The position numbers and the translations under genes are program-made. A model generated the notes under the pieces. The model did no database searches. It saw only the letters and a list, made by a program, of their open reading frames with translations, and had not been told where the DNA came from. 64,000 nt of DNA from Amycolatopsis tucumanensis (GTDB lineage Bacteria > Actinomycetota > Actinomycetes > Mycobacteriales > Pseudonocardiaceae), in the NCBI RefSeq assembly GCF_021654135.1, contig NZ_JAKGSD010000016.1, positions 1 to 64,000 of the forward strand, given 5' to 3'. Each line of letters opens with the position of its first letter. The stretch's first letter is position 1. Of this stretch, positions 44,601 to 53,630 are shown one piece after another.

Positions 44601-47600
44601 GGTGGGGGCGGGTTCGCGTTCGACGACGGTGCTGGTGATCTTGTTGCCGAGCTTGTCGTAGGTGGCGAAGGTTTGCGCCCCGGTGGGGTCGCTGGCGGAG
44701 AGTTGTTCGCCGAGCGGGTCGTAGGTGGCGATCCAGGTGCCGCCGGCCTGGCCGTAGAGGGCGGGTGGGTCGGTTTTGCGGCGCTGGTTGCCCAGTTCGT
44801 CGTAGCCGTAGGTGGTGGTGTTGCCGCGGCCGTCGGTGGTCGAGGTGACCTGGCCGGCGAGGTCGTAGCCGATGGAGCTGGTCGCGATGATCGGCTCGGT
44901 CGCGTCCGGCGGCGTGTAGGGCGGCAGGGTGGTGGCCGTGGGGCGCCCGGCGAGGTCGTAGTCGGTGTGGGTGACGTTGCCGTTGGGGTCCCGGACGTCG
45001 ACGACTTCGCCGAAGGTGTTGTAGCCGGTGGTGGTGACCGGGGCGACGGTGGTGGCCGGTTGCCCGCCCGTTTCGACCGGCACCGGGGGTGCGGTGGTGG
45101 TGACGGAGCGGTCGTATTCGTCGTAGGTGGTGCTGGTGGTGTAGGCGGCGGGGTCACCACCGGGCACCGTGCCGCGCGGGTCGACGGTGGAGGTGATGTT
45201 GCCGCGCGGGTCGAGGGTGATCCAGGTGGTCAGGGATTCGGTGGGGCTGGTAGCCACGGCACGGCCGGTTTCGCGGCCGAAGGTGTCGTAGCCGTGGGTG
45301 ATGTCGGCGACGGTGCTGCCGTCGGCGTTGCGGTGGATCTCCCGGGTCGGGTTCCCCAGCGCGTCCAGCGCGAGCGCGGTGGAGCGCAGCACGGTGGTGG
45401 TGCCGTCGCGGTCGGTGGTGCCCGCCACGAGACCGGCGCGGTCGTAGTCGGTGGTGGTGGAGTAGCGGCCCTCGGCCTTGGTGGCCACCGCGACCTGTCC
45501 GGTGCCGGTGTAGGTGTAGCGGGCGAGCTGCACGTCGCGGGTCTGGCCGGTGGCTGGGTCGGTGTAGCCGAGCAGCGTTTCGGTCGCGAGGGTGTTGTCG
45601 TTGTAGTAGGTGTAGGCGGTGGTGCGGCCCATCGCGTCCGTCACGCTGGCGAGGCGGCCGGCGGGGTCGTAGGCGCGGGACTCGAGCACCACGTCGCGGG
45701 CGGCGCCGCCGTCGCCGGTGAAGCCCTTCACCGTGCGGGTCGCGAGCTGGTGATGGGCGTCGGTGTAGGTCGCGGTGAACTCCACTCCGACCGGGTTGAC
45801 GGTGCGGATGACGGCGCCGAAGGCGTCGTAGTTGGTGGTGGTCACGCCGCCGGCGGGGTCGGTGACGGTTTCGACGCGGGCGTAGGCGTCGTAGGTGTAG
45901 CTGGTGGTGCGGGCCGGGTCGTGGCCCGCCATGTCGTCGACCGTGGTCGAATCGAGGGTGCCGTCGGGGTTGTAGACCCAGGTGGTGCGCCGCTGGTGCG
46001 TGACGCCGGTGACGGCGTTGGTGGTTTCCGGGTCGATCTGCCCGACGAGGCGGTTGAGGTCGTCGTAGCCGTAGATGGTGACGTCTTCGGTGTCCCCGCC
46101 GGCGACGCTGACCTTCTTCACGGTCTGGCGGCCGAGGTCGTCGTAGCCGTAGTTGGTGACCGCGCCGGCCGAGTCGACGACCTGGGCGACGTCGCCACCG
46201 GAGGTGTAGCCGTACCAGGTGATCCCGCCCGCCGGGTTGGTGGTCGAGGCGAGCAGACCGGGCGGGGTGATACCGCCGCCAATGGCGTCTTCGGTGCCGT
46301 CGGTGTAGGTGTTGCTGGTGATCCGGGTGGCGCCGTCGTTCGTGGGCGGCTGCGTGACCGTGGCGACCTCACCGGTCGGGGTGTAGGTGTAGCTGGTGAG
46401 GAAGCGGTTGTCGGCCGCGGAATCGGAGCGGGCGTCGCGGTCCTCGGTCACCTTGTCGTTGCGCGGATCCAGCGGATCGGCGGTGTTGAGGTAATAGGAG
46501 CGGTAAGAGCTGTAGCAGTCGCTCGGCCCCGCCGCCCGGCACACCGTCCGCGACAACACGTTCCCGCGAGCATCGTTCGCGAGGGTGGTGGTGTGGCCGT
46601 TCTCGTCGATGACGCGGTTGAGGTAGCCGCCGGTGTCGTAGCCCAGGACCTTGGTTCCGCCGGTGGGTGTGGTGGTGGTGACCAGCCGGCCGCTGCGAGT
46701 GGGGTCGTAGGTGTAGGTGGTGACCTTGGCGGCGGGGTCGGTGGCCTGGATGGTGTAGGCGGCGACCTTGGCCGAGTAGTGCGTGCTGACGCTGGCCGAG
46801 TCCAGTGGCCGGTGGTAGAAGGCCACCTCGCCGATGGAGCCGCTGAAGTAGCTCCACGTCCCGGCGGGTTTGGCGGGCCAGTTCTGGTCGTTGACCGCGC
46901 CGGCGCCGATCAGGTCGTAGCGGTCGATGTTGTCGATGTCCCCGACCGCGGTGCCGGCCACGTTGCCGTCCAGGTAGAGGCGCTGGATGTCGCCGTCGCC
47001 GGAGAGCACGACGTGGTGCCACTTGCCGTCGTTGACAACCCCGGGGGTGACGATCCCGGCGACGTTGCCGTTCCAGAAGTGCCCGTACAGCTTGCCGTCC
47101 GTGCCCACGTACAGCACCGGCATCGCCCCGGACGGGTTCGCCGCGCCCGGCAGATTCGCCGCGCTGGTGGAGTACAGCACGCCTGGGCTGGTGGTCTGGA
47201 ACCACATCTCGATCGCCAGCCGGGTGCGGCCCTGGGCCTGGCGGTCAGGGAGCCGGACGTAGGAGCTGGTGCCGTTGAAGGCGTAGCCGCTGGAACCGCG
47301 CATCACCGGGCTCGCCGCCGGCGCGGTGCCGGTCGAGGTGCCGGTGACGGTGGCCGGGTCGTTGACCGCGGTCGGGCTGTTGTTGGCGTCCTCCAGGCCC
47401 CACCACCCCACTGGGCCAGTGCCGCGCACCGCGTTGAGGTAGCTGGTCTTGGACGTGGTGGCGGTCCAGTGGGCCTGGACCTCAGCCGCGGGCAGGCTGC
47501 GCGAGTACAGGGCGATGTTGCTGACCGCGCCGGGCAGGTAGCCCCAGTCATTCGCGGGTCGGGCGGGCCAGGTCATGGTGTTGACCGCGCCGGCGCCGAC

Positions 47601-50600
47601 GAACGCGTAGGGGTCGATGTTGGAGATCTCACCGGCCAGCGTGCCGACCGGTTGCCCGTCGAGGTAGAGGGTCTGGGTGTTGTGGTCGCCGGTGAGGGTG
47701 ACGTGGTGCCAGGCGCCGTTGTTCACCGGGTTCGGGGTGACGATGCCCGTGGTGGAGCCGTTCCAGAAGTGCCCATACAGCTTCCCGTCCGTGCCCACAT
47801 ACAGCACCGGCATCGCGCCGCCCGGGTTCGCGGTGCCGGGGGTGTCGTTGCCCGTGGAGAACAGCACCCCGCCCGAGGTCGTGGTGGTGCGGAACAGCAG
47901 CTCGACCGAGATCTGGTTGGTGCCGTTCACCGCGTCGTCCGGGAGCCGGATGTAGCTGCCGGTGCCATCCAGCCACTGGCTCTGACTACCGGTGAACGGC
48001 CCCGGGGTGGTACCGCCCCCGCTGCCCCGCACATACGTCGCACGCGACAGCGTCGGATCGCCGCCGACGGTGGCGCCGCTGGTCTCGCCCAGCCGCCAGT
48101 TCGCGTGCGGGTCCGAATCGACAACGCTGGTGGCGTAGCGGAACCCGTCACCATCCACAGTCGGCTTGGTGTAGCTCGTCGTGCCGCCGTTGGCGTTGGT
48201 GTATTCCGCCACCCGGTCGTTGGCAGCGTTGTAGGTCAGGTGAGCGGCGACGCTGCCGCCGGGGCGGGTGATCGTGGTCAGCTGGTTGCTCGCCGCCCGT
48301 GCCGCGTAGTGCTCGGCCACCGTCGTCGCCCCGAGGGGCTGGTGGTAGAGCGCGACCTCGGCGATCGAGCCGGTGAAGTAGCTCCACGTCCCGGCCGGTT
48401 TCGCCGGCCAATCGCGGGTGGACACCGCGCCCACACCCACGAAGTTGTAGGGGTCGATGTTGGCCAGCTGCCCGGCCATCGAGCCGACAGCGGCCCCGTC
48501 CAGGTACAGGGTCTGAGTGTTCTGGGCACCGGAGAGCACGACGTGGTGCCACGCGCCGTCGGTCACCGTGTTCGGGGTAACGATTCCGTTGACGCTGCCG
48601 TTCCACAGATGCCCATACAGCTTGCCGTCCGTGCCCACATACAGCACCGGCATCGACCCGCCCGGGGTGGCGGCGCCAGGCTGATCGTTACCGGTGGAGA
48701 ACAGGACTCCGCCGGCGGTGGTTGTCTTGAACCACAGCTCGATGCCGATGTAGTGCGAGTTGCGCACCAGATCATCCGGCAGGCGCGCGAAGCTCGCGGT
48801 GCCGTTGAACCCGGCCGCGCTGGTGGGGCTCCCGGCCAGCGGACCGGCCTGCCCCCAGGCCACGTCGGTCGCGGTGGCGTCGGCAGTGCCCCAGAAACCA
48901 GGCTGGTCGCTGACCGCCGTCGTGCCGGTCGTCTCGGCCAGGCGCCAGTACCCGCGCGGATTGGCATCCATGGCAACCGTCCGGTAGTGCGAGCCGGACG
49001 TGTAGTCGTAGGTGGTGCAGGCCTGCAGCGGGTCGCACACCTGCGTCAACCGGTCACCGTCATAGACGTAAGACCACGTCAGCTGCGGATCCGGATGCGT
49101 GGTCACCGACGTGACGTGCGCCCCGGTCCACACGAACGACAGGGACCGGCCAGACGCGGCATCGGTCGCCGTCGCCAGCTTCCCAGCCCCGTCATAGGTC
49201 AGCGTCTGGGCACGGCCGGCCGCGTCCTTCATCGAGGTCAGCTTGCCGCTGGCGTCGAAGGTGTACTGGCTGCCGTCCTTCGTCCGCAGCGTCCACCCCC
49301 CACCCGTAACCGCGAGCAGTGTGGCGAACTGGCCCGGTGGCGCCGCGTAACTGCCGTCCGGGTTCTTCCCGAACCGTGACTGCTGACCGTTCATCCACGT
49401 CAGCACCACGTTGCCGCTGCCATCCGTATCCGGATCCAACCGGGTGTCCCAGCGGGAGGCCCAGCCCTCACCGAACGCGCCGTCGTTGCGCGGGTCGAGA
49501 CTGTTGTAGGTACGCACCACCGACAACGCCGGTCCCACTGCGGCGACCGAGGCATCCGTCACCGGCGTGGTGAAGTTCGCGACACCCGGATCCACCCCGC
49601 CACCGTCCACAGACGACAAGTGGCTGGTGATCGCCGGCTGCGGCACTCGGGTCGACAGGTAGGAACCGCCGCTCCACAAGCTTTCCGTCTGGCGGTCACC
49701 GACCTGACCCTGCCAGATGTAGGTCTTCGACCACGTCATCCAGCCCGCCGGCACCGACCACACCGGAGAGTCGATCCACCCGCTGTCCTGGCAGTTGGCG
49801 GCGTCGTCCGCCTCGCAGATCTTGAAGTGGTAGTTCACACCCTGCCCGGGATAGACATCCCGGTCATGCCCACTCATCGCCAGCGTCGGCGTCAGCGTGG
49901 TCGAGTTGTAGTTACTCGGCGGCGCCATCGAATCGATGACCGGCGTCTGGTTGGCGATGGTGAATGTCACCGGGCCCGACATTGGGACGTTCTCCCAAGA
50001 GAACCGGCCGTATCCCACGTTGTCCATGTCCCACCGCAGTGTGTAACCACCGGGCGGCAACGATTTGATCTTCGCGTTGAGCGTGACGGTCTGCCCAGGG
50101 GCGACGTCGTAGGGCATCTTCGTCCACGCCGTCATCTCCGCCGGGAGCTCGTTGCCGTTGGCGTCCCACAACCGGTAACCCAACGCGTAGTTGTTGTTCG
50201 GGCTCCACACGTCCCGACCACCGTTGGTGACCGTCACAGCCATGGTGCCGTCGGTGGACGAGGTGACCACCGGGTCCATCGCCCCGACGCTGTAGGTGGC
50301 CCAATAAGCCGTGAAGGTGATCTCCAGGAACGGCGGGTTGGCCGAGGCAGCGGAGGCGAACTTCTTCCACCCGTTGCTGTCGGTCTCCGACGCCCGGATC
50401 GTCAGGCCGTTGTTCGGCGCGCCGTGCGTCCAGCCGTGCACCAGATCACGACCGGCATCCCCGAGCGGAATCTTGACCCACCGGTAACCGCACGCGTCGC
50501 TGTTGCCGAACGCGAAGCTGGCCCGGGCGATCTCCCCACCGAATGCCGGGCCAGGATAGGTTTTGGCACCGCCGACCGACCACCCCTGCGTGACCGGATA

Positions 50601-51875
50601 GATCATCACGTCGCTGGGGGTGCACGAGTAGGACCACGTCTCGTACAGGTTGAGATCGACGCCCTGGATGTAGTTCCCGGCGAGATCGGAGGACACCGAG
50701 TCGAACTTCAGGTATGCGGCGGCCTTGTTCCCACCGCCGTTGTAGGTGCCGACGCTGAGCTGGGGATCGCCCGAGTTGTCGGCGTTGAACGGGGACTGCA
50801 CGAAGGTGCTGCCGTTGGTGTTCTTCCCGACGGTGGGGTCGACCATGACCGGGAACACACGGGCGGGGTCGGCGAGCCAGGCCTGGTCGACGCTCACACG
50901 CAACACCGGCTGGGCCGAGTCGCCCACGAGGGCATAGGTCACCCCAGTCGAGCGAGCGCCCTCACCCGAGCGCGGGTCGATCGCCGAGTCCTCCATGAAG
51001 CCGGGCGGGATGGTGGCCCGCACCGCGCCAGCCGTATCGGTCAACTGCACCGCCCCGCCAGCGTCCAGCGTCGCCGTCAGACCGTTGAGTTGCAGCGGAA
51101 ACTCCCACACCGTGGGGGCGTCCTTGGACTTCAGCAGGATCGTTTCCTTGACCCCGGACGGGGTCGCCTGCAGATGAAGATCCGCGTTCGGGCGAGCGTC
51201 GCGATAGGTGACGGCGTCACCGGCGACCTCCGCCGCCGCAGCCCTCGCCTGTGCCACGCCAAAGCCCATCGAGGTGCCACCATCCAGCGGCACCGACGCA
51301 ACCTGCCCCGCATCCGCCGTCGCGGCGAACCGCTTCGTGCCCGCCTCCGCCTTGGTCCGGAAGGTGGAACCATCGCGGACCAGGCCAGTGTCGATCTTCT
51401 CCCACGATCCGTCAGACTTCTGATAGAACGCCTGGCTCTGGTACTTGCGCAGGGTCATCGTGCCGTCGGCATTGCGAAAAAGCTGGCGGTCGGCCGACCG
51501 CTTGCTCACTTCCTCGCGACTGGTCGCGGCGTCGAAGCCCTCGAGTGGTTCCTCAGCCTCGGGGGCGCCGACCTGCACGGTGGTGCGGCCGACCTCCGCA
51601 TCGCTCAGCCCCGGAGAAGGGAACCGCTCGTCTGGCGCGAGACCAGGGGCCGGTTTCGCGTTGTGCCCGCCAGCGCCCGTGGTCGCGCTGGTTGCCTCAG
51701 ACGGTGCGTCGTGGCTGCGGCCTTCTGCCGTGCCCCATTCCTGCTGGGGGACGCTGCCGCTCGCCGCCAAGGCCGCCGGGGTGCCCGGCAACACGGAGAC
51801 CAAGCCTGCGGCGAGGACCACAACCATGATCCAGATCAGGCACCGATGACCCCACAGCACCGCAGCGCGCACCAT
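41685..51875 (-). CDS. Giant secreted RHS/YD-repeat protein with variable toxin-like C-terminus
   Basis: The 3396-residue protein starts with a signal peptide (about 1-38; IWIMVVVLAAGLVSVLPG). It has an N-terminal carbohydrate-binding-like region, three LamG-type domains (about 1030-1190, 1305-1470, 1545-1700), a long YD-repeat shell (about 1710-2960) and an RHS core ending NPLINTDPTGH (about 3060). The C-terminal 335 residues are unrelated to the shell: a pre-toxin, a Pro/Gly linker, then a domain with YEVFYRAMSNEEFASFAARG and GESFVTKELGYIRD that could be an ADP-ribosyltransferase-like toxin. I took ATG 51875 (GAGGGG eight bases upstream) over GTG 51884. Confidence 0.88.
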   Translation of the reverse strand: MVRAAVLWGHRCLIWIMVVVLAAGLVSVLPGTPAALAASGSVPQQEWGTAEGRSHDAPSEATSATTGAGGHNAKPAPGLAPDERFPSPGLSDAEVGRTTVQVGAPEAEEPLEGFDAATSREEVSKRSADRQLFRNADGTMTLRKYQSQAFYQKSDGSWEKIDTGLVRDGSTFRTKAEAGTKRFAATADAGQVASVPLDGGTSMGFGVAQARAAAAEVAGDAVTYRDARPNADLHLQATPSGVKETILLKSKDAPTVWEFPLQLNGLTATLDAGGAVQLTDTAGAVRATIPPGFMEDSAIDPRSGEGARSTGVTYALVGDSAQPVLRVSVDQAWLADPARVFPVMVDPTVGKNTNGSTFVQSPFNADNSGDPQLSVGTYNGGGNKAAAYLKFDSVSSDLAGNYIQGVDLNLYETWSYSCTPSDVMIYPVTQGWSVGGAKTYPGPAFGGEIARASFAFGNSDACGYRWVKIPLGDAGRDLVHGWTHGAPNNGLTIRASETDSNGWKKFASAASANPPFLEITFTAYWATYSVGAMDPVVTSSTDGTMAVTVTNGGRDVWSPNNNYALGYRLWDANGNELPAEMTAWTKMPYDVAPGQTVTLNAKIKSLPPGGYTLRWDMDNVGYGRFSWENVPMSGPVTFTIANQTPVIDSMAPPSNYNSTTLTPTLAMSGHDRDVYPGQGVNYHFKICEADDAANCQDSGWIDSPVWSVPAGWMTWSKTYIWQGQVGDRQTESLWSGGSYLSTRVPQPAITSHLSSVDGGGVDPGVANFTTPVTDASVAAVGPALSVVRTYNSLDPRNDGAFGEGWASRWDTRLDPDTDGSGNVVLTWMNGQQSRFGKNPDGSYAAPPGQFATLLAVTGGGWTLRTKDGSQYTFDASGKLTSMKDAAGRAQTLTYDGAGKLATATDAASGRSLSFVWTGAHVTSVTTHPDPQLTWSYVYDGDRLTQVCDPLQACTTYDYTSGSHYRTVAMDANPRGYWRLAETTGTTAVSDQPGFWGTADATATDVAWGQAGPLAGSPTSAAGFNGTASFARLPDDLVRNSHYIGIELWFKTTTAGGVLFSTGNDQPGAATPGGSMPVLYVGTDGKLYGHLWNGSVNGIVTPNTVTDGAWHHVVLSGAQNTQTLYLDGAAVGSMAGQLANIDPYNFVGVGAVSTRDWPAKPAGTWSYFTGSIAEVALYHQPLGATTVAEHYAARAASNQLTTITRPGGSVAAHLTYNAANDRVAEYTNANGGTTSYTKPTVDGDGFRYATSVVDSDPHANWRLGETSGATVGGDPTLSRATYVRGSGGGTTPGPFTGSQSQWLDGTGSYIRLPDDAVNGTNQISVELLFRTTTTSGGVLFSTGNDTPGTANPGGAMPVLYVGTDGKLYGHFWNGSTTGIVTPNPVNNGAWHHVTLTGDHNTQTLYLDGQPVGTLAGEISNIDPYAFVGAGAVNTMTWPARPANDWGYLPGAVSNIALYSRSLPAAEVQAHWTATTSKTSYLNAVRGTGPVGWWGLEDANNSPTAVNDPATVTGTSTGTAPAASPVMRGSSGYAFNGTSSYVRLPDRQAQGRTRLAIEMWFQTTSPGVLYSTSAANLPGAANPSGAMPVLYVGTDGKLYGHFWNGNVAGIVTPGVVNDGKWHHVVLSGDGDIQRLYLDGNVAGTAVGDIDNIDRYDLIGAGAVNDQNWPAKPAGTWSYFSGSIGEVAFYHRPLDSASVSTHYSAKVAAYTIQATDPAAKVTTYTYDPTRSGRLVTTTTPTGGTKVLGYDTGGYLNRVIDENGHTTTLANDARGNVLSRTVCRAAGPSDCYSSYRSYYLNTADPLDPRNDKVTEDRDARSDSAADNRFLTSYTYTPTGEVATVTQPPTNDGATRITSNTYTDGTEDAIGGGITPPGLLASTTNPAGGITWYGYTSGGDVAQVVDSAGAVTNYGYDDLGRQTVKKVSVAGGDTEDVTIYGYDDLNRLVGQIDPETTNAVTGVTHQRRTTWVYNPDGTLDSTTVDDMAGHDPARTTSYTYDAYARVETVTDPAGGVTTTNYDAFGAVIRTVNPVGVEFTATYTDAHHQLATRTVKGFTGDGGAARDVVLESRAYDPAGRLASVTDAMGRTTAYTYYNDNTLATETLLGYTDPATGQTRDVQLARYTYTGTGQVAVATKAEGRYSTTTDYDRAGLVAGTTDRDGTTTVLRSTALALDALGNPTREIHRNADGSTVADITHGYDTFGRETGRAVATSPTESLTTWITLDPRGNITSTVDPRGTVPGGDPAAYTTSTTYDEYDRSVTTTAPPVPVETGGQPATTVAPVTTTGYNTFGEVVDVRDPNGNVTHTDYDLAGRPTATTLPPYTPPDATEPIIATSSIGYDLAGQVTSTTDGRGNTTTYGYDELGNQRRKTDPPALYGQAGGTWIATYDPLGEQLSASDPTGAQTFATYDKLGNKITSTVVEREPAPTRNLTTHYTYDTLGNPTSVTTPSGVTTKATWDDLGNQLTVVSGAGKTTTSTYNGAGRITSVTNPLGEKTTTSYDWAGRLTSTADLDSAGTVLRTRGFGYDNAGNQTSTTDALGKTTTQTFDAGNRLTSVTRPVSATESITTSYGYDAAGNITRSTDGNNHTTVFTVTPWNLAESTIEPTTAQHPNVADRTYTTSYDRNGQLASLAKPGGVVITNSYDALGNITKQTGTGAAVATPDRTFTYTARGDLRTVSAPGGTNTYAYDDRGNLISATGPSGDSSATYDDDNRLATATSTAGTTSYGYDTAGRLATAADPLTGAIAGYGYDNADQLTSISYGTGNATRGFSYDPLGRLTSDTITAPGGTVTASVSYGYDLEDHLTSKTTTGTAGAAANTYGYDDAGRLTSWTVGNTTTDYGWDGAGNLTRDGPDTATYNERNQLQTKGATSYTYTARGTLNTRTTGGVTTQLTFNAYDQLTTDGTTTNTYDALNRLVTTGTTTLSYAGTSQNITTDGTTSYTYTPSGDLLGTKQGAAASLALTDLHTDLTALINPATGAVNGSRAYSPFGEITNTGGTQTALGYQHQYTDPTSGNTNMGARWYDPQTGGFTSRDTIALDPRDQLNANRYAYGASNPLINTDPTGHCLPVCAVPIVWGIAEGVAALSALAGGLWVADKASDAINQARNRVGNVNTAAQIISVYGTVSQINEALQLRARGRVGNVRLPNTKPQCGVACKPKPGQPPRGPGGGGGSPSDAILKAILKAAAEAARQAENERRANTAVAPPPLTDSLAPGVQKQLDEADRQPPIVINPGTTTAPDRPYQPDVVVPVQAPAGFDPESGDYEVFYRAMSNEEFASFAARGIYPRNGESFVTKELGYIRDRIPQSKAGAYDVLVTIYTQAGTEQLLRDNGGRDDPPSRELLRRGLGYLPVLQKGNVNQVHVKTEADEYLTYGLRGKGTGSSMLFNSQIVYYTVGGMP
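46780..48790 (-). repeat. Three near-identical LamG-coding blocks within the RHS gene
   Basis: Blocks near 48310-48790, 47470-47960 and 46780-47240 share strongly similar DNA; for example a stretch around 47090, 47779 and 48615 recurs with few changes. They encode LamG copies with the elements GGVLFSTGND, MPVLYVGTDGKLYGH, WNGS and DGAWHHV. Such recent-looking repeats allow copy-number change by recombination. Confidence 0.75.
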
Positions 51876-52473
51876 CTCGTACACCCCTCACGCAGCCCAG
51901 AGCCACGGCATACTAATTGCCATAGGAATAGGCGGAAGCAACAACAATGCCTTTTCGAACAGCGGTGGTCGCACAACTCTCGCGGCCTCCGCCTCAAGCA
52001 GGCCCACGGACGATATATGGCGCACCCTTGCGAACGTTTCACCCGAGACCGAACCGTGATCAACGCACGGGCAGGCGGCGTCGAACTGCCCTGGACGGTC
52101 GCTTACCGACAGTGCCGCTCCAGTGTGATCTACTCCACCGGATCACCACTGGAATTAGGACATTCGAGTGAGACCGCAAACACGACCGCTCACAACCAGC
52201 GCCGTGCCGCCCGGAACAACCCGAACGACTGGGCCAACTTCGCGATTCCATCGCAGCGCGACGCCCTACGGTCTGGAACTTTCCACCTTGCTACGACAAG
52301 AGGGAATGAGCCACCACCGTGTGCGACGTCACCTTTCGCACGCGGAAGTAGCTTACTCGTCGTTATTGCTCCGTTCGGCGTAGTGCCAATTTCCACAACC
52401 GAGGAGTAACGGAACGCATCCCGACGCGATATAGGCAGCGTTTTTCGTTACGTCATCGGTGAGGGGTTGCGTC
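51876..52473. promoter_or_regulatory. Divergent intergenic region
   Basis: About 600 bases separate the RHS gene from the methyltransferase-like gene. No frame gives a supported protein. The part near the RHS start is noticeably AT-rich for this genome (around 51910-51950), as is usual for promoters of such genes. I could not identify specific boxes with confidence. Confidence 0.35.
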
Positions 52474-53385
52474 GTGTCCGTGTCTCTGCTCAATCGTGTT
52501 TCCCGCAAGGCCGCGGCCGCGTTGCCCGCCGGACTGGTGCAGCTGGCGGTGCGGGTACGCGAGGTGGTCGCGCCGCAGCCCTGGCCCTGGGATGAGGCCG
52601 CCGTGCGACTGCACCGCATGGAAAAACGCGGACGCGGCCCGCTGCCCTACCCGCATTACCTCTACGGCCTGATCGCCGCCGCCCGCACCGCCCGCGCCCT
52701 CCGCACCGAGGCGTTCACCGCGCTGGAGTTCGGCGTCGCCGGCGGCAACGGCCTGCGCGCCCTCGAGGACCACGCCGACCTCATCCAACATTGGTACGGC
52801 ATCCGCGTCCACGTGGTGGGCCTCGACTCCGGTGCCGGACTCCTGCCCGCCAGCGACCCCCGCGACTGCGGTTTCGCCCTGCACTCGGGCGCCTTCGCCA
52901 TGGACGAAACCGCCCTGCGCGCCCGCCTGCGGCACGCCGAACTCGTCCTCGGCGACGTCACCCACACCACCGCACCACTGATGCAGCGCATCGACAGCGG
53001 AGACCTGCCACCCCTGGGATTCGTCGCCCACGACCTCGACGTCTACACCGGCACTCACGCAGCCCTCGACGCCATGACACTCCTCGCCCCGGACCGCACC
53101 CTCCCCCGCGTGCCCATGTACTTCGACGACCTCACCGGCTACCCCTACACCACCGAAACCGGCGAACGCGCCGCCATCACCGCCTTCAACGCCAAACACG
53201 ACACCCGCCGCATCGGCCAGGTCGAAAACCTCGAGAAGACCCTCGGCGGCAGCTCCCGCTTCGCCACCTGGCCCCGTCACATCTTCGTCTTGCACACCTT
53301 CGACCACCCCCACTACAACGCGCCCGAACCCATCACCGGCCTCCCCGACCTCTCCCTGCGGGACAACCCCCGCGACTGGAGCTGA
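52474..53385 (+). CDS. Putative SAM-methyltransferase-like protein
   Basis: The 303-residue protein has a motif resembling SAM-binding motif I (ALEFGVAGGNGLRALE, about 90-105) and HDLDVYTGTHAALDAM (about 190), resembling class I methyltransferases of the kind found with glycan or natural-product genes. The GTG at 52474 follows GAGGGG with seven-base spacing. Substrate is unknown. It is divergent from the RHS gene, so it may modify or belong to the same locus, or be separate cargo. Confidence 0.55.
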   Translation: MSVSLLNRVSRKAAAALPAGLVQLAVRVREVVAPQPWPWDEAAVRLHRMEKRGRGPLPYPHYLYGLIAAARTARALRTEAFTALEFGVAGGNGLRALEDHADLIQHWYGIRVHVVGLDSGAGLLPASDPRDCGFALHSGAFAMDETALRARLRHAELVLGDVTHTTAPLMQRIDSGDLPPLGFVAHDLDVYTGTHAALDAMTLLAPDRTLPRVPMYFDDLTGYPYTTETGERAAITAFNAKHDTRRIGQVENLEKTLGGSSRFATWPRHIFVLHTFDHPHYNAPEPITGLPDLSLRDNPRDWS

Positions 53386-53630
53386 TCACGCAACGGGCAC
53401 TTGCAGAAGAGTGGGTCGACCTCAGTGGGACGGATCCTTCGTACGGTGTGGCAGATCCGTTCGGAAATCCTGCGCGACTACCGCCGCGCCGTACACACCC
53501 TCGCCCACATCGTCCCCGCATCACCCACCTCGCAACATCCGTCTCCTCGTGGGAGAAACACCAGTGACACCAACCAAGCCACAAAGTGCAGGCTGCGTAG
53601 GAGAACTTGGATACCACGTACGATCACTGA

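Noticed and set aside
44055..49379. Open plus-strand frame of 1774 codons inside the RHS gene
   Set aside because: It is antisense to the RHS coding frame; Gly/Val-rich composition follows from the reverse complement of GC-biased YD-repeat codons. No motif supports it.
41685..51884. GTG 51884 as the RHS start
   Set aside because: GAGGGG would directly abut the GTG with no spacing; ATG 51875 has an eight-base gap and fits better.
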